A DNA stretch of 64,000 nucleotides, from positions 1-64,000 of the IMG/VR virus record IMGVR_UViG_3300037492_000170. One strand, written 5' to 3'. Under the pieces are notes generated by a model. The model worked only from the letters and a program-made list of their open reading frames with translations. It searched no databases and had not been told where the DNA came from. This DNA comes from a virus. This document shows, in pieces, positions 45,514 through 53,564 of this stretch. Position 1 is the first letter of the stretch. Every line of letters begins with the position of its first letter. Made by a program: the position numbers and the translations under genes.

Positions 45514-45687
45514 TCAAGTTTCATCACAATCAAACTCCTTGGCAGTATCACCGCTGTTTGCCTCTCCTTTTTGATACAATAGACACTTCTTTCCTTCAGA
45601 TTGAATCTCCCAAATGTCATTAATAATTTCAAGCAATTCCTCGTGAGTATGTCGTTGTTCTTTGCCACGACGTAATCTTCTATACAA
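45514..45687 (-). CDS. Small hypothetical protein
   Basis: 57 aa from TTG: YRRLRRGKEQRHTHEELLEI, INDIWEIQSEGKKCLLYQKG, acidic end. Translated in a frame different from a 63-aa ORF on the same strand, which I judge less likely by composition. GAGG is eight bases upstream. The start overlaps the stop of the 45688 gene by a few bases. Confidence 0.5.
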   Translation of the reverse strand: MYRRLRRGKEQRHTHEELLEIINDIWEIQSEGKKCLLYQKGEANSGDTAKEFDCDET

Positions 45688-45852
45688 CTACATATCCTCA
45701 ATATCTAGAGGAGTGCCGTTATAATCGGTATACTCTTCGGCTGCTTCACGTTCGCGTATCAATTTAAGTTTAATACATTTCCGGCAATAGCAACCAGGCT
45801 CGTGTGTTATATCTCTAGTTATATCGAATAACTCTTTATTTTCTTCCATCAT
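45688..45852 (-). CDS. Small CxxC hypothetical protein
   Basis: 54 aa: a CYCRKCIKLKLIRERE segment in the middle gives a Cys triad that may bind zinc. The end is acidic (YTDYNGTPLDIEDM). Start ATG at 45852 or 45849, overlapping the stop of the next gene upstream. Confidence 0.5.
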   Translation of the reverse strand: MMEENKELFDITRDITHEPGCYCRKCIKLKLIREREAAEEYTDYNGTPLDIEDM

Positions 45853-46040
45853 TCCTCTACATCGCTCAAATTAATACGACTGCCACATGCACACTCAGCG
45901 TAAACTCTCAACTTATCATTCATTACAAATCCAATAGTATACCAACGCATTTTGTCTTTCTTTATGGGACAGTATTTTACATGCTTATTCTTCCAAAGCA
46001 TTACACACGTCACTTGATTGTCATCAAGTTTGAACTCCAT
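45849..46040 (-). CDS. Small hypothetical protein
   Basis: 63 aa: beta-rich (MEFKLDDNQVTCVMLWKN; RWYTIGFVMNDKLRVYAE) with CACGS near the end and four cysteines in total. A single zinc site is possible. No family recognised. Confidence 0.5.
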   Translation of the reverse strand: MEFKLDDNQVTCVMLWKNKHVKYCPIKKDKMRWYTIGFVMNDKLRVYAECACGSRINLSDVEE

Positions 46041-46042
46041 TG

Positions 46043-46549
46043 CTATTTATCGCCCAGAATAAGCCTTCGAACTTTTACAAGATCAGTTAATAACTTACCC
46101 TTTAATTTATCTAACACTACTCCACGCGTTTCACTTGCATGAGTAACTTCGAGTAGACCTGATTTTGGTCCTATCATGAAAGCACCTACATGCCCATAAG
46201 TTCTAGCACTTCCACTCCAGGTCCAAAAACTTAAGTCTAAATGGTCAGCGTCATCTGACTTAATATCCTTACCTAACCATCCACCACCACCTGTAGCCAT
46301 ATCCCTCGCTGTAGTCCGCGATATAGGAATTCCTGCCCGTCTAGCCGTTAGATACATATAGCGACTGCAATCGACTCCTAATTCTATAGGGTCATCTGGT
46401 TTAATCTTATCCGACATTACGTACTTAGGGTTCTTCAGGATCATGAAGTTGAGTTCTTTCTCCCAACTTGCGGCATACATCTCAGCCAGTGACCATGAAT
46501 AACTAGGCAGCAAACATAACAATAGTATAATAGTTAGTATATTTAACAT
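46043..46549 (-). CDS. NlpC/P60-like cell-wall peptidase with signal peptide
   Basis: 168 aa. Signal peptide (ILTIILLLCLLPSYSWS). The catalytic Cys is in LGVDCSRYMYL near residue 60 and the His in YGHVGAFMI near 117, with VTHASETRG near 137 as candidate third residue. Spacing fits NlpC/P60 peptidases that cut peptidoglycan stem peptides. It is probably the exported lysin of the phage. Membrane and coiled-coil genes upstream in the operon may form the rest of the lysis set. Confidence 0.72.
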   Translation of the reverse strand: MLNILTIILLLCLLPSYSWSLAEMYAASWEKELNFMILKNPKYVMSDKIKPDDPIELGVDCSRYMYLTARRAGIPISRTTARDMATGGGGWLGKDIKSDDADHLDLSFWTWSGSARTYGHVGAFMIGPKSGLLEVTHASETRGVVLDKLKGKLLTDLVKVRRLILGDK

Positions 46550-47166
46550 CCTTGCTTCCGAACAGGCGCTGTTAGTGAACGCTCAATCGACCACTTATTC
46601 AATCTCGCTCGTAGAGTAGTAGGCGCTATACCCAAATAATCCGCCCACTGAGTTAGTGTTTTGGTCTCTCCTTTGTGCTCTATCCATCTATTAGTTCTTC
46701 TATTACTAGCCTGTTCCTTTCTAGTCGCTAATCTCCAATTACCGGGTTCATAATCCCCATCATTATCAATCCTATCAAAGGTCATACCTTCTGGTATATC
46801 ACCAACATCCTTATAGAAATTTTCAAACTTACGCCACGGGAGGTAAATCTTAATACCACGACCTCCATAATCTTTATATTGTTTGAACTTGGGGTTATCA
46901 CACCTTCTTATTATATCTTCCCAGACCTGGTATGTTCTACTTTCAAGTCCTCTTCTAGCCTGACCATGTATAGTGTGTATATCTGTTTTTAGACAACCAC
47001 AAGACCTTGTGTGCCCCTTCCTAAGACATGATGCTGTAACTTTAACTGTGTTACCACAATCGCAAAGGCACTCCCATAATGATTGCTGTTTTTTATTACC
47101 TGCATCTGTAATCACTTTTAACCTACCAAACCTTTGTCCTACTAAATTTAGCCTATTCCAAATCAT
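46543..47166 (-). CDS. HNH homing endonuclease (copy 6 of 8)
   Basis: 207 aa: NLVGQRFGRLKVITDAG ribbon with CDCG/SCGC, core FDRIDNDGDYEPGNWRL, end KTLTQWADYLGI, TAPVRKQGC. The core (YLPWRKFENFYKDVGDIPEG) is nearly the same as in the 28045 copy, so one probably derives from the other. The start is preceded by AGGAGGTGCAAG and by the structured RNA element at 47203. Its last bases contain the SD for the lysin gene. Confidence 0.9.
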   Translation of the reverse strand: MIWNRLNLVGQRFGRLKVITDAGNKKQQSLWECLCDCGNTVKVTASCLRKGHTRSCGCLKTDIHTIHGQARRGLESRTYQVWEDIIRRCDNPKFKQYKDYGGRGIKIYLPWRKFENFYKDVGDIPEGMTFDRIDNDGDYEPGNWRLATRKEQASNRRTNRWIEHKGETKTLTQWADYLGIAPTTLRARLNKWSIERSLTAPVRKQGC

Positions 47167-47202
47167 CTTGCACCTCCTATTAGTGCGTCCTAGACTGTTT
47201 CT

Positions 47203-47256
47203 TAGAGGCAGGTCAGCTAGGATACTGACTTTTCGGGTACGTTGCCCTAGCCTCTA
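47203..47256 (-). ncRNA. Three-way-junction RNA element (copy D)
   Basis: On the - strand: outer helix TAGAGGC/GCCTCTA, then TA, hairpin GGG-CAACGTA-CCC, GAAAA, hairpin GTCAG-TATCCTAG-CTGAC, CT, and the outer 3' strand. It begins 13 nt after the stop of the 47269 gene and ends 37 nt before the HNH start. Homologous elements lie at 54403, 57372 and 60953; every helix differs in sequence but still pairs. Confidence 0.75.
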
Positions 47257-47268
47257 TTGTTATTATAC

Positions 47269-47367
47269 TCACATTTTGGCAGGGATGAGCCATAAGAAGA
47301 TGATGACGATAATTAGAAAAGCCAAAGCACCCAGATATAACGCGAACTCGCGGCTATCTCGGTCCAT
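47269..47367 (-). CDS. Membrane micropeptide
   Basis: 32 aa: MDRDSREFALY then one span (ALAFLIIVIIFLWLIP). GAGGATAAG is upstream. It follows the 47354 gene with a 14-nt overlap. It could be a holin-like or accessory membrane peptide; not assignable. Confidence 0.5.
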   Translation of the reverse strand: MDRDSREFALYLGALAFLIIVIIFLWLIPAKM

Positions 47368-47611
47368 TACTTATCCTCAGAAATCTGATTATGTCATCAA
47401 GTTTCTCGTTCATACCTTGCAAAACTACAATCAATTCGGCATTCTTATTTGACATAGTTGGTGTAGGTAAAGCTGACCCTACCTGCATATCTACGTATTT
47501 AGTCCTGGGTGTTAGGTCCGATTGTGCCGGTGGATGTTTAAATCCCTCTGCTAAACACATAGCTGGTATGAGGATAAAGATACCTAAAATTATAGCAATT
47601 ATTCCATTCAT
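47354..47611 (-). CDS. Small secreted protein
   Basis: 85 aa with a signal peptide (IIAIILGIFILIPAMCLAEG), a proline-containing mature segment and a helical end (LIVVLQGMNEKLDDIIRFL). Its helical end recalls the coiled-coil genes upstream. Possibly a spanin-like or envelope protein, but there is no lipobox. Confidence 0.55.
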   Translation of the reverse strand: MNGIIAIILGIFILIPAMCLAEGFKHPPAQSDLTPRTKYVDMQVGSALPTPTMSNKNAELIVVLQGMNEKLDDIIRFLRISNGPR

Positions 47612-47623
47612 GATGATTCCTAA

Positions 47624-48100
47624 TTAACTGTAAGTCATGAGATAACAGAGACTTGCAATAATGACCGATAATATAATAGTGCTCCCATACGTGGTGCTCA
47701 TAATCTGTTTGAATAGACCACCATCTGGGAATAAGGTCCGGGACACAAATAAAATACTTGCAGTGACTAGAACCATACCCCCAAGGAAACTTGTAGTTCG
47801 AAGCAACATACTTCGGTACAAACCGAAAGAATCGGAGTCAGGCATCAGGATGGGGCTTATATATAAAAATACAACAATGATAATAAGAGCGCCTATACTA
47901 GACTGGCTCCATGCCTTGACCTGTTCCCAAAGGTCTCTGTTCTTCCTTGTGCGGAGAATAGTCCATATAAACACCGCAAGAAGTAGCAAGAGGATCGTTA
48001 TTTGGCCCGGTGTATCTAGAAGCCTACTAAAATAAGCCCATGCCCAATCCAGCGCGTTCAAATCCGCATCATTACTTATAATTATCGCAGAACTACTCAT
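47624..48100 (-). CDS. Multi-span membrane protein
   Basis: 158 aa with four clear spans: ITILLLLLAVFIWTIL, IGALIIIVVFLYISPIL, LGGMVLVTASILFVS and TIILSVIIASLCYLM. Charged loops lie between. The size and spans would suit a holin or inner-membrane phage protein, but no family is recognised. Confidence 0.6.
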   Translation of the reverse strand: MSSSAIIISNDADLNALDWAWAYFSRLLDTPGQITILLLLLAVFIWTILRTRKNRDLWEQVKAWSQSSIGALIIIVVFLYISPILMPDSDSFGLYRSMLLRTTSFLGGMVLVTASILFVSRTLFPDGGLFKQIMSTTYGSTIILSVIIASLCYLMTYS

Positions 48101-48465
48101 CGGTTACCCTTTAATAGCTTATCTAGTTTAGCGTTCAGTTCTACAATATCCTTACGATATGTTTCTTTATCTAAGATGTCCTTTGCAACTGCTTTGATTT
48201 GTTCCTTAACTACTTCTGCCATCTCTTCTTTTAACTTATCCTGGTTATCCACTATTATTTTGTTGGTAGCCTCTAACTTCAATCTTACCGCTTCAGCAAT
48301 AGCTTCTAATCTTACTCTTACTTTCTCGGCCCTATCCAAAGCTTGATAAGTATTATCCAGAAGGATGTCTCCTGTGTTCGTAAAGTTAAGGTACCCATGA
48401 TATACAATGCCACCAAGGAAAAAACAGAAGAGGCATACAACTATATAAGCTAGGATTCTTTTCAT
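48097..48465 (-). CDS. Membrane-anchored coiled-coil protein
   Basis: 122 aa: one N-terminal span (LAYIVVCLFCFFLGGIVYHG) then a long coiled coil (ALDRAEKVRVRLEAIAEAV; EEMAEVVKEQIKAVAKDI). Same plan as the next two genes. ATGA overlap with the 47624 gene. Confidence 0.6.
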   Translation of the reverse strand: MKRILAYIVVCLFCFFLGGIVYHGYLNFTNTGDILLDNTYQALDRAEKVRVRLEAIAEAVRLKLEATNKIIVDNQDKLKEEMAEVVKEQIKAVAKDILDKETYRKDIVELNAKLDKLLKGNR

Positions 48466-48885
48466 TTACTTAGCCTCTATAGGTAGTATTTTTAACCATT
48501 CCTGGGTTCTTCTGTGCATTTCTCTGTTCGTCATAAATTCGGTACGCAACCGCTCAAACACACTTTCTATCTCTTCGTGAATCCTATCATGGCTATTTAT
48601 AATATATTTACGGTGCTCTTTAAGTTCCAAAGTATGATTAGCAAGCCCAGCATCAATTCGTTCTAATAACATAGCGTTGTTTTTCAATACCTCGACAGCG
48701 AGGATACCATTGCGATCCAGCTTTTCGGATAATTCTAATACTCTTGCTGTCATTTGCAGAGTATGCTCACGAGCTACATGTGCATCTTCTACTTGGTATT
48801 GATAGTAGAAGTAAGCAATCCCGCAAACAGCTATGATAAGGCAAACACCTACCACCCATGATATAAAGACCCTTAACTTACTCAT
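48466..48885 (-). CDS. Membrane-anchored coiled-coil protein
   Basis: 139 aa: span VVGVCLIIAVCGIAYFYYQY and a long heptad region (EHTLQMTARVLELSEKLDRN; HDRIHEEIESVFERLRTEF). Second of three proteins of this plan in a row. Confidence 0.6.
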   Translation of the reverse strand: MSKLRVFISWVVGVCLIIAVCGIAYFYYQYQVEDAHVAREHTLQMTARVLELSEKLDRNGILAVEVLKNNAMLLERIDAGLANHTLELKEHRKYIINSHDRIHEEIESVFERLRTEFMTNREMHRRTQEWLKILPIEAK

Positions 48886-49168
48886 TTTTACCCTTACCGT
48901 TAATTAGTTTATTGATTACATCCATCAGCCTTGTAGACGTGCCACTGGTTGTTTCCTTTATTTCTGTAAGTATCTGCTTGTTCTGCACATCAGACTGGCG
49001 CAAGTACGCATCGTGGGCGAGGGTGTTCTCAAGGATTAAATCAATCTTATTATGAGTCTCAACTTTAACCTTCTTCACATCCCGAATACGGTGATATACA
49101 AGATACCCGATAACAGGAAACAGAACTATGGCTAGAATTATGAATGGTGTTATAGAGAACCAAGTCAT
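48878..49168 (-). CDS. Membrane-anchored coiled-coil protein
   Basis: 96 aa: span FSITPFIILAIVLFPVIGYL, basic stop-transfer (HRIRDVKKVKV), then a helical domain (NKQILTEIKETTSG). Third of the series. Overlaps both neighbours. Confidence 0.6.
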   Translation of the reverse strand: MTWFSITPFIILAIVLFPVIGYLVYHRIRDVKKVKVETHNKIDLILENTLAHDAYLRQSDVQNKQILTEIKETTSGTSTRLMDVINKLINGKGKNE

Positions 49169-49329
49169 ACTACGTCCTTATCGACAGTTGTATCTTTGAT
49201 TACCTCTTGTTTTAACGCAAAAAGTTCTATCAATAAAACATCCACCTTTGAATCTAAATTCTTTAGCCGAACAATTATCCCCGCCATGTTTCGGAGTAAT
49301 TGAAGCGCTGTATTTTCTGATATTGGCAC
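49165..49329 (-). CDS. Small helical protein
   Basis: 54 aa from GTG: MPISENTALQLLRNMAGIIV, RLKNLDSKVDVLLIELFALK, acidic end. GGAG lies eight bases upstream and the stop overlaps the next start (ATGA). Heptad spacing suggests it pairs with the coiled coils that follow. Another frame gives a 51-aa ORF which is less likely. Confidence 0.5.
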   Translation of the reverse strand: MPISENTALQLLRNMAGIIVRLKNLDSKVDVLLIELFALKQEVIKDTTVDKDVV

Positions 49330-49342
49330 TGTTCATACTCCA

Positions 49343-49669
49343 TTAGGCGTTACCCATAGGCTGCTCAACTTCACCAAAATCACATAAATCGTCAGGAATG
49401 GTGGCAAGATACTTTAATAAGTCCCCGTGTTTAGCAACGAAGAGGCAGTGGTAAATAATATTAGCAACCATCTGCTGCTCTTGTGGACTCATCTGACGTG
49501 AAATCAGATTCAACTCATACGCCAGATAATTTAACACGCCTTGTGTTGCCATTGCAGTACGCGCATTGCTAACTGTCTCACGTACCAACCGTTTCCCTTC
49601 GTCCGATTCACATAACTTAAGCATCACGTTTGGCTGCAGGATATATTTGGGATTGTTTTCTTTATTCAT
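49343..49669 (-). CDS. Hypothetical protein
   Basis: 108 aa from ATG at 49669, overlapping the RNR stop. Helical (LKLCESDEGKRLVRETVSNA; SPQEQQMVANIIYHCLFV). No family recognised. Its tight junction to the RNR gene hints at joint expression. Confidence 0.55.
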   Translation of the reverse strand: MNKENNPKYILQPNVMLKLCESDEGKRLVRETVSNARTAMATQGVLNYLAYELNLISRQMSPQEQQMVANIIYHCLFVAKHGDLLKYLATIPDDLCDFGEVEQPMGNA

Positions 49670-51522
49670 TACAACTCGCAAGAGTTTCCTGCACAGGCAA
49701 ATTCTCGACTACCTGTGGTAGTATCTGTATTCTCATACTCTGAAAGTTTACTGAAGTCAAGGACTGGGAGTTCTCTCAACAGTCTATGATATTCTATTTC
49801 TGATACCTCCTCATACGGAGCTTGCGCGTACGACTTGTTCTCGTATGGGAAGAAAGCAACTCCATTAATAGTATCAAAATGTTTATACACATAAGCTATA
49901 ACCTCCAACCACTCATCATCTTTAACAAAGATGGTGCAGCTCATGTTCTGTTCTGCCCAATTCTCTACTAACATTCTATACCACTCAAGTTGACCAATTG
50001 CTGTATCCTGCTCACGAGTCTTCGCTCCGTCTGGAGAACGCATAGGGAACGAGAATATTGCAGTATCGTGGTTGCCTTTGTCTAACTCATAAGGCATACC
50101 TTGGTCAACCATCATCCTAAACAGAGCATCGTGCATCGAGATACGTACGCGTCTAAGATAATAATTAGCCCACCTGGAGTGCATACCTGAAGAGCAATCA
50201 ACCATCTGACTCACAGTACCACTAGGCTTTCCAAGCGTTATAGCTGCTGGCATATTTATACCAAGTGCTGCTGATGCCTGTTTAGCAGTCTTCACGGCAG
50301 TAGTACGCCAATGGCGTAGTGTCTCTGGTGTTATCAGATTTATATTATCACAGAGTCCTGTAAGTGATACCCCTAGTAACCTCTCTTCTTCTGCATTTTT
50401 AGCCCACTCAGGACGTAAATGAGGGAAGTATGTAAGTGTAGACTGAATACATCCCATCCAGGTCGCTGTTCGTATCTTGTCTGCTACACTATCAAAATCA
50501 TCATCTGCTCGAATGACTACCTCAGTTAAATTGCATAAACCCATATCACGTAGTAGTGTTTCCCCACAGGGATTTGATATCACTATAGCACTCTTATCTC
50601 TACGTTTAGGGCTTCGTTTTCTCGCTGCCACTAAATTAAATATGCCACGCTCACCAGAGCCAGACTTAGCCATATCTATGAACTCTTGGGTAAACTTGAG
50701 GACATCAGGTTTCTTTCTATAAACTGCTGAGATATTTGCCATGAACCTTCTTGGGTGAAAGTTACCCTGCTTTGCATTCTGCATATCCATATCATCTACA
50801 TCACATAAACATATCATAGCAGTCCGACGAACACCACCACAAACCACCGCAGATCCTACCTCACACATCATATCAAACACTTCTATAGATTTAAGCTTAC
50901 GATCTTGGGCACCTATAATTGTTTCTCTCAGGAACTCCAAACAACGCGCTAAAGGCTCAGGACCGGAAGCATAACCGCCTGATATCACTAAGGGAGTTCC
51001 CGCTGGTCTCACTTGAGAGTAATCAAACACTGCATCTCTACCGTTGAACCATTCCTGTATACCAAAATCAACTGCTTTCTTCCAACCTAACCTGCTATCT
51101 CCAACAACATGCCTCAATGTAGGCAAATTCCGCTGCTTTTTTATCTCAGGAAGTTGCTCTAACCACTTTGCCTCCACAGAAAACCCAACACCAGTGCCAG
51201 CAAGTTCAATATACATTGCCTCGCCAAAACCTTCTAGTGAGGTCGAGCAAAAACCTGAACAACCGTATGCAGCTATATTATCTCGTCTTGCATTCTCCCC
51301 AGCAGACCAGACAAGCCTCATACTTGCCATGACACCTTTCGTAAGCATATAATCTTTAATCTTTTTCTTTGTCTTGGTGGGTATATTCTGGCAGTTCTTC
51401 GTTTCGTTAAATATAAAATTGCAGTATCTATCAACAGTCTCTTCCCAGACTTCACGCCTCCCTAATTCTGGGAGAAAACGACTGTATGTACGTAGAAAAA
51501 TAAACTCCTCGTATATCCCCAT
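49669..51522 (-). CDS. nrdJ: Adenosylcobalamin-dependent ribonucleotide reductase (class II)
   Basis: 617 aa, monomeric RTPR-type size. The finger-loop motif is ISNPCGETLLRD with the radical cysteine. AAYGCSGFC is the likely redox cysteine region, CGGVRRTAMICLCDVDD a conserved strand, and TLGKPSGTVSQMVDCSSGMH a late substrate-site segment. The C-terminal swinging pair is CAGNSC at the very end. It reduces ribonucleotides to deoxyribonucleotides without oxygen, using B12, to supply phage DNA synthesis. It implies a host that makes or imports cobalamin. Confidence 0.9.
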   Translation of the reverse strand: MGIYEEFIFLRTYSRFLPELGRREVWEETVDRYCNFIFNETKNCQNIPTKTKKKIKDYMLTKGVMASMRLVWSAGENARRDNIAAYGCSGFCSTSLEGFGEAMYIELAGTGVGFSVEAKWLEQLPEIKKQRNLPTLRHVVGDSRLGWKKAVDFGIQEWFNGRDAVFDYSQVRPAGTPLVISGGYASGPEPLARCLEFLRETIIGAQDRKLKSIEVFDMMCEVGSAVVCGGVRRTAMICLCDVDDMDMQNAKQGNFHPRRFMANISAVYRKKPDVLKFTQEFIDMAKSGSGERGIFNLVAARKRSPKRRDKSAIVISNPCGETLLRDMGLCNLTEVVIRADDDFDSVADKIRTATWMGCIQSTLTYFPHLRPEWAKNAEEERLLGVSLTGLCDNINLITPETLRHWRTTAVKTAKQASAALGINMPAAITLGKPSGTVSQMVDCSSGMHSRWANYYLRRVRISMHDALFRMMVDQGMPYELDKGNHDTAIFSFPMRSPDGAKTREQDTAIGQLEWYRMLVENWAEQNMSCTIFVKDDEWLEVIAYVYKHFDTINGVAFFPYENKSYAQAPYEEVSEIEYHRLLRELPVLDFSKLSEYENTDTTTGSREFACAGNSCEL

Positions 51523-51547
51523 GTATTAACCCCGCTAAAGAATAATT

Positions 51548-51565
51548 TGGCAGCCGAAGCTGCCA
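51548..51565 (-). terminator. UUCG-type hairpin between virion gene and nrdJ
   Basis: On the - strand TGGCAGC-TTCG-GCTGCCA, a perfect 7-bp stem with a UUCG loop, followed by AAATTATTCTTT. The tail is T-poor, so it may be a weak terminator or an mRNA-end stabiliser between the 51620 gene and nrdJ. Confidence 0.5.
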
Positions 51566-51619
51566 TCTAACAGCAAGCACATACCACAAATTATCTAAAA
51601 AGTCAAGGTACCTGCGCGT

Positions 51620-52270
51620 TTAAACTTCAATAGTATTTTTGTTCTTGAGCCCGTATACTACTGCCGTCCCAGTCCCCCCAGAGTAAACTAACATCGAATT
51701 TATACTTTCATCGTTTCTAATTATAACCTTTTCGCCCACTGGTATTGTTATAGCATTAGCAGAAGCGCCATTAAATCTAATCCCAGCCGCAGCATTGGTC
51801 CCGTTGTAAATATACAAGGCGGGATACGCTAACACTGAAACAGATGCAGTAGGAAAACTAGTTTCACTAAGTAATAAAGTAAGGGGCGTTACAAACGGCT
51901 CATCATCTGTGAGTGTAAGTCCTTCTATTGCTGTGATAGTAACTGTACATGCTGCACCAAAACCGCCAGTTGTTGCTTTAGTGCCAATAGTATAACCGGT
52001 ACCGCCAGTAACTAATGCAACTGCGGATATAACCCCTTGCGATTGTGTTATAGATACAGTTCCGCCAACTCCTCCCGCAAGAGTAAGGACATCACCAGTA
52101 TGATAACCAGTACCACCGACAACAGGTGTTGCAGTTATTGCAGTTATAGCACCAGTAAGAGTAGAGGGTTTAGTTCTAAAGTATCTACTTGTCTCTTTTT
52201 CTTCATCAACTTGAAACGTCATACCACCAATTACTATCACTTCATCAGAGGTATTTGTGTACGTAGGCAT
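51620..52270 (-). CDS. Virion protein with shared beta-rich module
   Basis: 216 aa. N-terminal MPTYTNTSDEVIVIGGMTF and the C-terminal YIYNGTNAAAGIRFNG / IPVGEKVIIRNDESINSMLV segments match the 61602 protein. Between them lies the module GGTGYHTGDVLTLAGG ... GGTGYTIGTKATTGG also present in the collagen-like protein. Probably a minor structural or fibre-attached protein. Confidence 0.6.
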   Translation of the reverse strand: MPTYTNTSDEVIVIGGMTFQVDEEKETSRYFRTKPSTLTGAITAITATPVVGGTGYHTGDVLTLAGGVGGTVSITQSQGVISAVALVTGGTGYTIGTKATTGGFGAACTVTITAIEGLTLTDDEPFVTPLTLLLSETSFPTASVSVLAYPALYIYNGTNAAAGIRFNGASANAITIPVGEKVIIRNDESINSMLVYSGGTGTAVVYGLKNKNTIEV

Positions 52271-52323
52271 TAATCAATCTCCTTATTGTTAAAAATTAAC
52301 GATACCCTTAATAAAATTAGGGG

Positions 52324-52620
52324 TTATGAAAGCTCTTTCACTTCTGGGTTAGAATATGCTTGATAGGTAGTCTGGACCACAGTATCAATTATACTCCTTT
52401 CGATAGTAGGGAAGTTCTCAGTAACTTTAGATACAGCAAACGAAAACTTCTCAGAACCACTCAAATCTGTTTTAGCGGCAGCATCACGAATACCATCCAA
52501 TGCTATGGGAACTAATATCTTCCCGTGTGCCACCAAATCTTTAACTACATTTAATGCTATCGCTTGTACAGTTTTGTTACCTATTAGGTAAGACAGTGCT
52601 AATTTAAGTGCTATCCACAT
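52324..52620 (-). CDS. Hypothetical helical protein
   Basis: 98 aa from ATG at 52620 with AGGAGGAAG upstream. Mostly helical (MWIALKLALSYLIGNKTVQA; FPTIERSIIDTVVQTTYQAY). One moderately hydrophobic segment near the start may associate with the membrane. Follows the membrane gene at 52622. Confidence 0.55.
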   Translation of the reverse strand: MWIALKLALSYLIGNKTVQAIALNVVKDLVAHGKILVPIALDGIRDAAAKTDLSGSEKFSFAVSKVTENFPTIERSIIDTVVQTTYQAYSNPEVKELS

Positions 52621-52621
52621 T

Positions 52622-52858
52622 CTAATCTTCCTCCTTCTTCTTTGACATATTACCAATCAAAAATCCGAAGCTTGTACTAACAAGCCCAATGAGCACCTTC
52701 ACTACCTCAATAGAAATAGTAGTCTCACTCTTCTTGTCACCAAGGAGGGGGGATATTACAATCACAGCCAGAACAATAAACATACACACTGCAATAACAA
52801 AGATAGCAATACCAACTACTTGTTCGTTAATATCCTTCCCAAATATCTTAGAGAACAC
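52622..52858 (-). CDS. Two-span membrane protein, holin candidate
   Basis: 78 aa with two spans (VVGIAIFVIAVCMFIVLAVI and VVKVLIGLVSTSFGFLIGNM) and a charged tail (SKKKEED). Size and topology suit a class II holin, but the lysin lies 6 kb away, so this is only a candidate. Confidence 0.5.
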   Translation of the reverse strand: MFSKIFGKDINEQVVGIAIFVIAVCMFIVLAVIVISPLLGDKKSETTISIEVVKVLIGLVSTSFGFLIGNMSKKKEED

Positions 52859-53046
52859 TACTCCTCCTCTTCATAATGTGAATCTAAAAAAGGCATGGGT
52901 AAATACTCAGTATAAGGAGTCCCCATTTTTAGTAGCACCGCACCTAAACAAGAACAATTTATATGAAAATTTCCCACTGGGTATGTATCATAAGTGTATA
53001 TAATAGCCCCACATTGTGCACAATTACCAAGTAAAACCATACCCAT
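52858..53046 (-). CDS. Small CxxC hypothetical protein
   Basis: 62 aa: GNCAQCGAIIYTYDTYP and NCSCLGAVLL give a possible zinc knuckle. The rest is aromatic with an acidic end. No family recognised. Confidence 0.5.
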   Translation of the reverse strand: MGMVLLGNCAQCGAIIYTYDTYPVGNFHINCSCLGAVLLKMGTPYTEYLPMPFLDSHYEEEE

Positions 53047-53564
53047 TAAACATCCACACTATCTAAAAAAACTTCAACATCCGAACTACACAACAATTCC
53101 AGATTAGCATTAATTTTCTCGTCTGTCCAGTCCCACCATCTAACAGCAAGTAGACGAGCTATGACTTCTGGGCTGAACCTGTAACGTATTAACTTCGCAG
53201 GATTCCCACCAACTATCTCGTAAAAATCTACGTTTCTGATAAGATGGCTGCCATTAGCAACCACGGCTCCATCCCTTATCACTACACCAGACATAATAGT
53301 TACATTATCACCAATCCACACATCTGACCCAATAATAACCGGTTTACTCAACTTCGGATGTCCCCGACCGTGATAAGGAAATAATACTTGGTTCACATGC
53401 CCAAAAGGGTAGGTTGACACACGTCGCGTATCATGATTTCCTCCCAAATAAATCTTTATATTCTGACCAATCGAACAAAAAGAACCTATTTCCAAGTCAG
53501 CATCGGGATACATAATTGTAATCCTCTCAGTACCAAAAGTACAACGCCCTACCTGGAAACTCAT
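53046..53564 (-). CDS. Hexapeptide-repeat acetyltransferase (CatB/Vat-like)
   Basis: 172 aa from ATG at 53564 (a longer reading would extend into the HNH gene). Left-handed beta helix signatures IGSFCSIGQNIKIYLGG, VIIGSDVWIGDNVTIMSGV, VIRDGAVVANG; YPFGHVN and a final WWDWTDEKI are typical of the xenobiotic/streptogramin acetyltransferase family. It uses acetyl-CoA. In a phage the substrate is more likely a surface glycan than an antibiotic, since a glycosyltransferase gene lies just upstream in the same block. Confidence 0.8.
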   Translation of the reverse strand: MSFQVGRCTFGTERITIMYPDADLEIGSFCSIGQNIKIYLGGNHDTRRVSTYPFGHVNQVLFPYHGRGHPKLSKPVIIGSDVWIGDNVTIMSGVVIRDGAVVANGSHLIRNVDFYEIVGGNPAKLIRYRFSPEVIARLLAVRWWDWTDEKINANLELLCSSDVEVFLDSVDV

